A stretch of DNA of 64,000 bases from positions 245,867,351-245,931,350 of the forward strand of contig CM075669.1 in the NCBI GenBank assembly GCA_037962975.1. Reading direction: 5' to 3'. The stretch is from Clitoria ternatea. Taxonomy: Eukaryota > Streptophyta > Magnoliopsida > Fabales > Fabaceae. The notes under the pieces are model-generated. The model saw nothing but the letters and a program-made list of their open reading frames with translations, searched no databases and was not told the origin of the DNA. Within the stretch, counting starts at the first letter, position 1. Every line of letters starts with the position of its first letter. Positions 47,237-57,800 of this stretch are shown here, in pieces. The position numbers were made by a program, and so were the translations under genes.

Positions 47237-49207
47237 TGTCGCGACCGGGATCGCGGCGGCGCGGCCGACCCTACGAAAAGATGCAACAAACAAAAATAGG
47301 GAGTCGCCACATACGTTTTTATCCATAGGAAAAACATTGAAAAAAAACTTTAACAAGGCACTGGTTAAAAAGAGTGAGATTTGAATTCGGGAGTTGGTTA
47401 CGAGTAGGGAAGGTATTAGCACCCTACATCGCCTGTTAAAAACAATACCAAGATTGAAAATGCGCAACATGAATAGCCTTACAAGGGATGTATTATTTCT
47501 TCCTTTTTATTATTGCATTTTTTGTTTATTTAAAAAACTGGAAGGAGCGGGCTGAACAAACGAATGTCAAAGCAAGGTCAACAGGATGTCTCGTGCAGAT
47601 TAACCTCGATTTCATTATAAACAGGGAAGGGAGAGGATGCTAACAAGGCGTCGCGTCTAAATTAGTCATCCTTTAATCAAAATACAGGGATAAGAACGAG
47701 AAGGGGATAAACGGGACGTCTCGTCCTAAGTGTCCCATTCCTTATGAATCATGGTGATGGTCATCCAAAAATGGGGGAAAATCAACAAAACGTCACGTCT
47801 AAATTGACTTCCATAGAAGTGATGAAAATGGAACAACTGTGTAAACGTAAAAATAAAAGGAAAGATGGGCCCGACAGGAGTTAAATCCTGCTCCTACGTA
47901 TTGTCGAATGGTCGAGAAATCAGGGTTACGTAGTTCTTGATAAAGGGTATGTAAGTGAAGCTAAATATTTAGTGGTGAGTAGACTTTATGAAAAAGCACA
48001 CAAGGCGAAGTTCTCCACACGTGTATGGGCTTCAAAGATAGTGTAGGCAGAAATACATCTGCACGACACCGGCTAAGACAAAATTTACAGTGATCAAAAT
48101 AAAATGTGAGAAATACTTGTTGTTTTTTTAGTTATATTACGAATGTAGGTGAGGGAAAATTCAACAACAGAAGCTAAATTAACTGGGAAAGCAGATTCAG
48201 TAAAAACTATAAACTTGATGAAAGAAATAGACCAAACAGTATGAAATAAGCTAAAATGATAAAGGTGAAGAAATATCGTAACCGGTGTGGAGTGGACCTG
48301 GGAGGAACGGGACTGCAGGTTAGAGCCGGCATGGAATAAGCTCTGATAGACGATCTGCTAGTGCGAGCTGGTGTGGGCTGACACAGCAGCGTGATTGGCA
48401 GAAAACTGGACCGGTGTGGCTATAACCGAAGAACAGTGTGGAGCCAAAGTAGGATTCAGTGGTGAAAATGTATTTTGATGAAGAAACGGTGTAGGATTCA
48501 GTGGTGTTGAGCAATATAGGGTTTGGACGGAGTTTAGAGTGACAAGGAGGTTCTGAGGTCCAACAAATAGGAACGGGACTGGTGCTTCTATTTCAAAGAA
48601 AACAAGAGAATGTGTGTTGGGGACAGGTTTCTTGACTTCGGATTCAGGACACCAGAGTAAATTTTATCAAGGGTTCAGGGATTCAAGATGCGGACCTCTA
48701 TGCCTCTTCAGCTGAGGCATTTATAGAGGCTTTTGGGTGCTGGCTGAGTGCTTGGACAGCTCAAGCCTCCACTCACCCATGCGCACAGTGGAGCCAACCT
48801 GGCCATTAACAGGTTATGGGGAGCAGCGGCTGGTGGGGAATTTTTAATTATTTCCACTTTCACCCCCTGTCTGCCACTCCTAGGATTCGAGGATTAGTTC
48901 AGATGTGCGATTCCAAGTCAGCATAGGCAACCGAACTTACCACTCTGATGTAAGGTCCATGACATCGGATAACAGGGATACCGGTTCAACGAATGATTTT
49001 AATGATTAGGCCGGTGTGATCCCTTCAATAGCCTAGACCGGTGTTCTTTTGCTGGATACCGGCTGATGTAATCTTGCCATTAAACGACGTCCCAGTTTAG
49101 CAGCTCAGACAGGTGTTCTTTCAGCCTTAGACCGATGTTCTTTTATTTGCTTGTTAAATGGTGTCAATTCGATGTAATCATTGGCCGGACCGAAATAGGT
49201 GTTCACA
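47237..49207 (-). repeat. 3' LTR of Ogre-type element D
   Basis: On the minus strand it starts TGTGAACACC after a polypurine tract and ends GGTCGCGACA, 1971 bp. A TATAAA box lies at 48724-48719 (CTCTATAAATGCC). The part near 47400 (AGTAGGGAAGGTATTAGC on the plus strand) is typical of Ogre LTR ends. The short motif ACCGGTGT recurs many times. No coding capacity is seen. Confidence 0.8.
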
Positions 49208-49224
49208 GATGCCCCTCTTTACTT
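49208..49224 (-). promoter_or_regulatory. Polypurine tract of element D
   Basis: AAGTAAAGAGGGGCATC on the minus strand directly precedes TGTGAACACC, as in other Tat/Ogre elements, where a GGGGC-containing tract abuts the LTR. Confidence 0.75.
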
Positions 49225-49547
49225 CTTTTTCACAAGAGAAACACGAAGTTTTCGTGTTTTTGAAGTGAAAAGGAAGTAAAGATATGAACACCGATGTAGG
49301 GGTCAGGTGGGACTTCTTAACCGGTATGGCATCTGACAGTGTAGGTAATTAACCAGCCGGTATAACCTCAGGATAGCTCATTAGGAAGTGTCCTAAATGC
49401 CCTTGCATGTGTCATCATCTGATTCGTCCTTTCAAATTTCAAATTTTCACGCCCTCGGACCGGAATGCGAACAGTTGAAGCGAGTGGGCCTTTCTTCATG
49501 GGCTTGGGCCAGAATGTGGAACGTTCTGGATCCTCATTCACTCACTC

Positions 49548-49555
49548 TATAAAAG
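49548..49555 (+). promoter_or_regulatory. TATA box of the D antisense gene
   Basis: TATAAAAG, 175 nt before the ATG at 49723. The same octamer stands 177 nt before the homologous ATG in element B. Confidence 0.7.
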
Positions 49556-49722
49556 CAGGCATGGGGGTCGTTCATTTTCACTTTTTTCTGATACCGAAGT
49601 TCTGCCTCTCTAACGTTCAAAACCTCCGGTGTTCAACATTCTGGCTCGCACTAAAAGAATTGCCCGCATCATCTCAGAAGGTAGCTCCACCTTCTTTCTC
49701 CATTTTCATTCCTAGATAGGGT

Positions 49723-52109
49723 ATGGGGGACATCGGTTCAAGCAGTGACTCCGTCGAGGTCCTATCGGGGCCTCCTTCAATCACATCCCGGCGTCAGTTG
49801 GAAGGAGTCGTGAGCCGGGGTCGGCGTCACCACGGTGAAGCAACTTTTGGGGTTTCATACCGACCCGTGGTTTCAGGACATCATTTCTCCACTTTACCTT
49901 TGTGGGAAACGAGGGAGTTTGATACATCATCTGACTCCCACACATCGTCCTCTCCTTTTAACTTGGGCACTGCTAGTGAGCGGGACAGCAATGTCGATCT
50001 CTATTTAACTGTCGATGTGGCCTTTTACAGTTGTGTCCCATTCCTCTGCCACACCGTCTTCATGACGGCCTCTAGAAATTCTTCTACCAACGTCCCGGTT
50101 GTTGCCACCACCCCATCGAAACAAATGTCCTTACACACCGGATACATTGGCTTGCTGAGAAGGCCAAGGATCCCTACTTTTGGGTTCATGAAGACCCAAG
50201 GAACATCGTCTCCCGGTATGCTGAGGATGCTGCCGATGTAACTATTGAAGACGTCATCGTTCACTCCGATGAGGAGCATGAAAATGACTTCACTGTCTTC
50301 TGCCCCCTTACCTCGGACCGGATCTGCCATCAACCGGGGTCAAGGTACTTCTTCATGTACGATATGCTGTTCTCGAAGATCGGCGTCTGTCTCCCTCTCA
50401 CGGAGTTTGAAATCGGGTTCTCCGGTTCTTGGACTGCTCCCCCAGCCAACTTCATCCCAACGGCTGGGGTTTGGTAAGATCCTTGGAAGCACTTGGGGAG
50501 TACTTCCACTCCATCCCCACTGTCGCTCTTTTCTTCACCTACTGCAGGGTGATGTGCCGGGGTAATGCCAGAGGGGGCCTGGATTCATCAACCTTCGTTG
50601 CGACTCCAAGGTGGTGAACTTTGAAAGTTACACCGAGTCGGCCAAGACAGACGGGGTCAGCTTCAAGCACTCCTATGTCAAGGTCGAGGTCAATGCAGGA
50701 AGATCGGTGTTCTGGGAGAATTCTGATTTTTCCAGGAAGTTCTACACCGGCTGGACTCACGAGCACTTCCTTCTGACTAGCAATGCTTACACCGTCAGCG
50801 AGAGTGTTCTGTCAACGGAGTCCAAAAGGGTCTTGGACACTTTGAAAAGCTATTCTGGCTTTGCCAAGATCTCCTGCAAGAACCTTCTTGGGTCGGAGTC
50901 GCGCCGGGATACTTACCTAGGTAGTTCCTTCTTTTTTTTTTAATAATACCGGTGTTGACAACGGTTCCCCTATTTTCAGGTGAAATGGCTCGGATCGAAG
51001 TTCTCAAGAAACTCAGGGAGGCGACTAAAGCTAGGAATGCTGCTGCAGCCGGTGTGGAGGATAGGGTAACCCCCAGGCGCACATCGGCAAAGCTATTGAG
51101 TATCCCGGCTGACAAGGTTGGGAACATGGCCTTGGGTCCGGAGGACAGGGCCCAAGATAAGGGCAGGAAACGCAACAACTCCGGCCAAACCTCCAGGTCC
51201 AAGAAACATAAGGCCCAAAGGGTTGAGGCCGAGGTGGAGGCACGACCTGAGGAGGAGGAGGCTGCTGATGTAAATAATGCCTTTGACCGGACTCAGCCAG
51301 CTAATGCCTCTGCGCCCCACTGTAACTCCAGTGTATCAGAGTTTTTGAAATGTGTCGGGGAGACACTGGCCCGATTCCAAACTCCCTTTGCACTAAAGGA
51401 CGATCTCCCCGCTTCCGAGGTGCAGAGTGCTGTCAAGGGAGCTCTTTTCAACTTGGTCGAGGCGGCCAGGGTTCTAGACTCTCTGGGGAGGTCTTACTAC
51501 TCTGGTCTGGAGGCTAAACAATGCCTAGACCGGATGAAAGAGGTTCAAGCCCAAAAAGGAGAGGCCCAAAATGCTTTGGCTAAGAGCTAGGAGGACTTGG
51601 ACGAACTCACTTCGGCATACAATTCGGCTGCCAAGAGGGAAGATGAGGCTGAGGCTAAGCACAAGGCTTCAGAGAACGCTCTTAAAGCTCTTCAAGCTAA
51701 ACTGGACGAAGCCTTGGCTGGACGGGCCGAGGTGGAGAAGAAAAATGAGGTGTTGGTAGCTAAGATTACCGCTGTGCAGGAGGCTCAAGCCTAAGAACAG
51801 CGTGAAACTGAGGAGCAGATGGCTGGATTCTCGGAATTGGCCAATATCGCTTTTAGCTCCACTGTTCATCAAGTTGTACATCAGAATTCCGCTATGCAAC
51901 TTAACTTGAACGGCATAGGTGTTTACTATGAGTTTCATGGTGGGCACCTGTATGCTATGGACCGGGGTAAGGCAATGGAACTTGAGGATGTTCCTTATGA
52001 ACCTCTGCCTCTCCCCGATGGCCAAAGTATGGAGCTGAGGATGGTATCAGAAGATTCTGAAAGGACAACAACTGTCGCCGGTCCAGACTCCCCTAGATCT
52101 AGGACTTAG
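49723..52109 (+). pseudogene. Antisense accessory gene of Ogre-type element D
   Basis: Homologue of the antisense genes of A and B, on the strand opposite to D pol. Exon 1 (49723-50920): Ser-rich start MGDIGSSSDSVEVL, YLTVDVAFYS, then FMYDMLFSKIGVCLPLTEFE, DCSPSQLHPNGWGLVRSL, NFESYTESAKTDGVSFKH and TGWTHEHFLLTSNAY. The frame changes near 50140-50240 and near 50420. Predicted intron 50921-50979 (phase 1, only 59 bp, donor CTAG|GTAGTT, acceptor TATTTTCAG). Exon 2 (50980-52109): basic cluster RSKKHKAQR, an Ala/Glu/Lys-rich coiled-coil-like part with stops at 51588 and 51792, and the conserved end MQLNLNGIGVYYEFHGG and PLPLPDGQSMELR. The protein is only distantly similar to those of A and B, so the family is old. 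Confidence 0.82.
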
Positions 52110-52439
52110 AATTTTTCCTTTTTTGATAGCCTTGTTCCGGGATGGGCTCCAGAGTAAAACTTTTTTGTAAGGCCGAAGTGCTCCCTTTCTTTTTAATGAA
52201 GTACATTTTTTACAACTGTCTCTTTTTTTTTAATTTCCAATGCCAATTGACTTGTGACCGATGTGTAATGAATTACAACTTGAAACAACACCGTCTAATC
52301 TCATCAATCGCACTTGAATTTTGAACCACCAAAACCTACATCGTCCTTTAATAACTTGGTTTGCTTTTGACCGATGTTGAATTAATAGTGCAATTTAAAC
52401 CAACATCGTCCTTTAACAGGCCAACTAAATTGAATTCTC

Positions 52440-52800
52440 AACATCGTCCTTTATGACCAAAGTTTAAATCGAACCAAGTGCATCTGACCCTAATCGATGT
52501 AGGCTTCAAATTGAGTTGCAACCGGTGTAAGGAGTGTGACATCGTCCCTTATGACCAAAGTTCAAATCGAGCCAAGTGCATCTGATTATAACCAATGTAG
52601 ATTTCAAATTGAGTTGGAACCGGTGTAAGGAATGTGACATCGTCCCTTATGACCAGTTTAAATCGAACCGTGCATCTGATTCTAACCGACATAGATTTCA
52701 AATTGAGTTGTAACTGGTGTAAGGAATGTGACATCGTCCCTTATGACCAGTTTAAATCGAACCAAGTGCATCTGATTCTAGCCGACATAGGGGTTATGAC
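52440..52800. repeat. 94-98-bp tandem repeat, about four units, in D
   Basis: Units contain GACATCGTCCCTTATGACCA followed by AAATCGA(A/G)CCAAGTGCATC and TCAAATTGAGTTG. The GACATCGTCC blocks lie at about 52538, 52636 and 52730, with an earlier diverged unit near 52440. The array lies directly downstream of the antisense gene. Confidence 0.85.
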
Positions 52801-52949
52801 ACCATTCTTGGATGCCGTCCTGCTTCCTTTTGCCCCTAACCTCGGATGCTGAGGAGGTACCAGTTGAAATCCTCCTCAGGTCGGTGCCAACATCGAATCT
52901 TTTTTTTTTGCCATGATAATGTCCTTTTGGCTGATAGGGAAGAAAGGGT

Positions 52950-53490
52950 GAGGGTGTTGCCTTACGGTTGACAGGAAATGTAAAGATTGGGGTTGACCCT
53001 GGTTTGAGGTGATTGAAAGAATCTTGGGGTACTGCCCCTTGACTGAAAGAAAAAGATCTGGGGTGATGCCCCAATTTGACATAATTGAAAGAATCTTGGG
53101 GTGCATTGCCCCTTGACTGAAACAAGAGAAACTTGGGGTGATGCCCTAGTTTGAGCTTTATTGGGAATTCGGGGCACTGCCCCTTTTGACTGGAAGAGAG
53201 ATTTGGGGCCCACTGGGGATGTGTGGCGGCTTACTGGGGGAGAGAATTCTGGTGGATGCCCCAGTTTGAGCTATTTTGGGTAATTCAAGGTGTCATCCCT
53301 TGACGGAGAGAAATGAAACCTGCGGTGATGCCCCAGTTTGAAAGGAGATAAAAGGCTTGGGGGGTGATGCCCCAGGTTCTAATAGGGACTAAAGGACTCG
53401 GGGGTGCCATCCCTTGACGGAGAGGAATAAAGCCTGAGGTGATGCCCTAGTTTGAAAGGAAATGAAAGAAAGTTTGAGAGGGGTGCCAAC
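52950..53490. repeat. Degenerate repeat field with GGGGTGATGCCCC in D
   Basis: About ten imprecise units contain GGGGTGATGCCCCAGTTTGA or GGGG(T/C)(G/A)CTGCCCCTTGAC with irregular spacing of about 40-70 bp. The core GGGGTGATGCCCC is itself an inverted repeat. Confidence 0.7.
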
Positions 53491-53549
53491 TTCGGTAGTA
53501 AGAAAACATAAAAGGGCCAATCCTTGGAGATAAAAGCTTAAGAGTGGTA

Positions 53550-56500
53550 TGAAATAAAAGTGTCCACCCTAGCCGGCGAAAGAAACTTAAAAAGTGCTCG
53601 TCCTAGGCATTGGAAGAAATCTAAAAGTGCCCATCCTAGGCGACAAAAGAAACTTAAAAGTGCCCGTCCTAGGCAGTGGAAGAAATTAAAGGTGTCTATC
53701 CTAGGCGATGAAAGAAACTTAAAAAGTGCCCTTCCTAGGCGATGAAAAGCCAATTGAAAGTGCCCATCCTAGGCGATTAATGAAAATTGAAAGTGCCCAT
53801 TCTAGGCGATGAAGGAAAATTGAAGGTGCCCATCCTAGGCAATGAAAGAAAATTGAAGGTGCCCATCCTAGGCGATGAAAGAAAATTGAAAGTGCCCATC
53901 CTAGGCGATGAAAGAAAGTTGAAGATACCCATCCTAGGCGATGAAAGAAAATTAAAGGTGCCCATCCTAGGCGATAAAAGAAAATTGAAGGTGCCCATCC
54001 TAGGCGATAAAAGAAAATTGAAAGTGCCCATCCTAGGCGATGAAAGAAAATTAAAGGTGCCCATCCTAGGCGATGAAAGAAAATTGAAGGTGCCCATCAT
54101 AGGCGATGAAAGAAGGTTGAAGGTGCCCATCCTAGGCGATGAAAGAAAATTGAAAGTGCCCATCCTAGGCGATGAAAGAAATTTGAAGGTGCCCATCCTA
54201 GGCGATGAAAGAAAATTGAAAGTGCCCATCCTAGGCGATGAAAGAAAATTGAAGGTGACCATCCTAGGCGATGAAAGAAAATTGAAAGTGCCCATCCTAG
54301 GCGACGAAAGCAAATTGAAAGTGCCCGTCCTAGGCGATGAAAGAAAATTGAAGGTGCCCATCCTAGGCGATGAAAGAAAATTGAAAGTGCCCATCCTAGG
54401 TGATGAAAGAAAGTTGAAGGTGCCCATCCTAGGCGATGAAAGAAAATTTAAAGTGCCCATCCTAGGCGACGAAAGAAAATTGAAAATGCCCCTCCTAGGC
54501 GATGAAAGAAAATTGAAGGTGCCCATCCTAGGCGATTAAAGAAAATTGAAAGTGCCCATCCTAGGCGATGAAAGAAAGTTGAAGGTGCCCATCCTAGGCA
54601 ATGAAAGAAAATTGAAAGTGCCTATCCTAGGGGATGAAAGAAAGTTGAAGGTGCCCATCCTAGGCGATGAAAGAAAATTGAAAGTGCCTATCCTAGGCAA
54701 TGAAAGAAAGTTGAAGATGCCCATGCTAGGCAATGAAAGAAAATTGAAGGGGCCCATCCTAGGCGATGAAAAAAATTGAAGGTGCCCATCCTAGGCGTTG
54801 AAAGAAAATTGAAGGTGCCCATACTAGGCGATGAAAGAACGTTGAACGTGCCCATCCTAGGCGATGAAAGAAAATTGAAAGTGCCCATTCTAGGCGACGA
54901 AAGAAAATTGAAAGTGCCCGTCCTAGGCGATGAAAGAAAATTAAAGGTGCCCATCCTAGGCGATGAAAGAAAATTGAAAGTGCCCATCCTAGATGATGAA
55001 AGAAACTTGAAGGTGCCCATCCTAGGCGATGAAAGAAAATTGAAAGTGCCCATCCTAGGCGACAAAAGAAAATTGAAAGTGCCCGTCCTAGGCGATGGAA
55101 GAAAATTGAAGGTGCCCATGAAAGAAAATTGAGATTGCCCATCTTAGGCGATGAAAGAAGGTTGAAGGTGCCCATCCTAGGCGATGAAAGAAAATTAAAA
55201 GTGCTCATCCTAGGCGACGAAAGAAAATTAAAAGTGCCCGTCCTAGGCGATGAAATAAAATTGAAGGTGCCCATCCTAGGCGATGAAAGAAAATTGAAAG
55301 TGCCCATCCTAGGCGATGAAAGAAAGTTGAAGGTGCCCATCCTAGGCGATGAAAGAAAATTGAAAGTGCCCATCCTAGGCGACGAAAGAAAATTGAAAAT
55401 TCCTGTCCTAGGCGATGAAAGAAAATTGAATGTGCCCATCCTAGGTGATTAAAGAAAATTGAAAGTGCCCATCCTAGGCGATGAAAAAAAGTTGAAGGTG
55501 CCCATCCTAGGCAATGAAAGAAAATTGAAAGTGCTCATCCTAGGCGATGAAAGAAAGTTGAAGGTGCCCATCCTAGGCGATGAAAGAAAATTGAAAGTGC
55601 CTATCCTAGGCGATGAAAGAAAGTTGAAGATGCCCATCCTAGGCGATGAAAGAAAATTGAAGGGGCCCATCCTAGGCGATGAAAGAAAATTGAAGGTGCC
55701 TATCCTAGGCGATGAAAGAAAATTGAAGGTGCCCATCCTAGGCGATGAAAGAAGGTTTAAGGTGCCCATCCTAGGCGATGAAAGAAAATTGAAAGTGCCT
55801 ATCCTAGGCGACGAAAGAAAATTGAAAGTGCCCGTCTTAAGCGATGAAAGAAAATTGAAGGTGCCCATCCTAGGCGATGAAAGAAAATTAAAGGTGCCCA
55901 TGAAAGAAAATTGAAAGTGCCCATCTTAGGCGATGAAAGAAGGTTGAAGGTGCCCATCCTAGGCGGTGAAAGAAAATTAAAAGTGCCTATCCTAGGCGAC
56001 GAAAGAAAATTAAAAGTGCCCGTCCTAGGCGATGAAATAAAATTGAAGGTGCCCATCTTAGGCGATGAAAGAAAATTGAAAGTGCCCATCCTAGGCGATG
56101 AAAGAAAGTTGAAGGTGCCCATCCTAGGCAATGAAAGAAAATTGAAAGTACCCATCCTAGGCGACGAAAGAAAATTGAAAATTCCCGTCCTAGGCGATGA
56201 AAGAAAGTTGAATGTGCCCATCCTAGGCGATTAAAGAAAATTGAAAGTGCCCATCCTAGGCAATAAAAGAAAGTTGAGGTGCCCATCCTAGGCAATGAAA
56301 GAAAATTGAAAGTGCTCATCCTAGGCGATGAAAGAAAGTTGAAGGTGCCCATCCTAGGCGATGAAAGAAAATTGAAAGTGCCTATCCTAGGCGATGAAAG
56401 AAAGTTGAAGATGCCCATCCTAGGCGATGAAAGAAAATTGAAGGGGCCCATCCTAGGCGATGAAAGAAAATTGAAGGTGCCCATCCTAGGTGATGAAAGA

Positions 56501-56910
56501 AAATTGAAGGTGCCCATCCTAGGCGATGAAAGAAGGTTTAAGGTGCCCATCCTAGGCGATGAAAGAAAATTGAAAGTGCCTATTCTAGGCGACGAAAGAA
56601 AATTGAAAGTGCCCATCCTAGGCGATGAAAGAAAATTGAAAGTGCCCATCCTAGGCAATGAAAGAAAGTTGAAGGTGCCCATCCTAGGCGATGAAAGAAA
56701 ATTGAAGGTGCCCATCCTAGGTGATGAAAGAAAATTGAAAGTGCCCATCCTAGGCGATGAAAGAAATTTGAAGGTGGCCATCCTAGGCGATGAAAGAAAA
56801 TTGAAAGTGCCCATCTTAGGCGATGAAAGAAAGTTGAAGGTGCCCATCCTAGGCGATGAAAGAAAATTGAAAGTGCCCATCCTAGGCGACGAAAGAAAAT
56901 TGAAGGTGCC
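53550..56910. repeat. 33-bp tandem repeat, about 100 units, in D
   Basis: Head-to-tail units of 33 bp with core GTGCCCATCCTAGGCGATGA and a variable part GAAA(A/G)TTGAA(A/G). Because 33 is divisible by 3, long artefactual ORFs run through both strands. Larger blocks are duplicated: markers such as GAAGGGGCCCATCC (about 54746, 55658, 56441) and GATTAAAG (54535, 55447, 56229) recur with spacings of about 912 and 782 bp, and truncated units GTGCCCATGAAAG occur at about 55113 and 55898. First units (53550-53760) are the most diverged. Confidence 0.96.
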
Positions 56911-57800
56911 AATTTGGCACTTGAGGAAGAGTCCTTAAGAAGTACAAGCTTTTTGTGAATAAGGAGGGGTCTTGTGAAGTGCCAACTTTGGCAATCGTGA
57001 TCCGACTGGGGAAAAAAACTTGATTGAGTTGTCGAGTCTCGACATGACTGTTTGTTGCAATAACCTGTAGAGGAGAGTTAGTAGTACAGAGTAAAACAAA
57101 TAAGAATTTGAGGAGACTCCCCACAGAACCATGATTTCTACAGAATTGAGGCGACTCATGACCGAACAGAACAAATGAGGAAATTCTAACTTCAAAGAGC
57201 GTGTCTGGGCTCATTCTTCATAATGATTGCCCAAGGTGAGATCGAGCAATAGAAGCATCTCGCCCCCCACAAATTTAAATAATTATTTTCATTTTATTAG
57301 ATAAAGGAAACCACATGGCTTATCGTATTCATGAAATTCACAATATAAACACGTATCAAAAAAAGGGTGAAATTTAGTCATGAGTTGAGTAGGTACAGGG
57401 AAGGGGAAGTAGGGAAAACAAAAGAAATCCAATATACAGGTTGATCATAGATGAAACAAGGAAAACTTGCTGATTTTTCAATTGACCTCTGAGGATAACG
57501 TGCATCTTAAACCCCGTATCATGGCTCCAAGCTCACCCTTCGACTCTGCTTCTGAGAAAGTGATTTAGTCATGACCTATGTGCCCCAGTTCGGACTTACA
57601 CCTTTTGCATGGGAAATCTTAATCATACGGTCAAGATTTCGACCCTAATTTTGCTTGAGCCGCCTTTTCAAGTTTTCGACTGACCGGGTTGCTCTAACTT
57701 TTGCCTAGACTGCCTTTTCAGGTTTTCAGCCTAGCGAGCATCTTTTATATTTTTTTTATTCTTCTTTTCTTGTTTTCTTTTTATTCTGATATTCTTTTTT
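56911..57800 (-). other. 3' UTR of D between integrase and the 33-bp array
   Basis: No supported ORF on either strand. A T-rich tract (57750-57800) follows the pol stop codon. I see no repeat above background. Confidence 0.6.

Noticed and set aside
53550..56910. CRISPR-like array
   Set aside because: Units are contiguous without unique spacers, the genome is that of a plant, and no cas genes exist. It is a minisatellite in an Ogre 3' UTR.
53787..56938. Long ORFs of 100-300 codons on both strands (KLKVPILGDER-type repeats)
   Set aside because: They are produced by the 33-bp tandem repeat, whose unit length is a multiple of three. Frames on both strands are open in the same place, and no domain or start context supports a protein.
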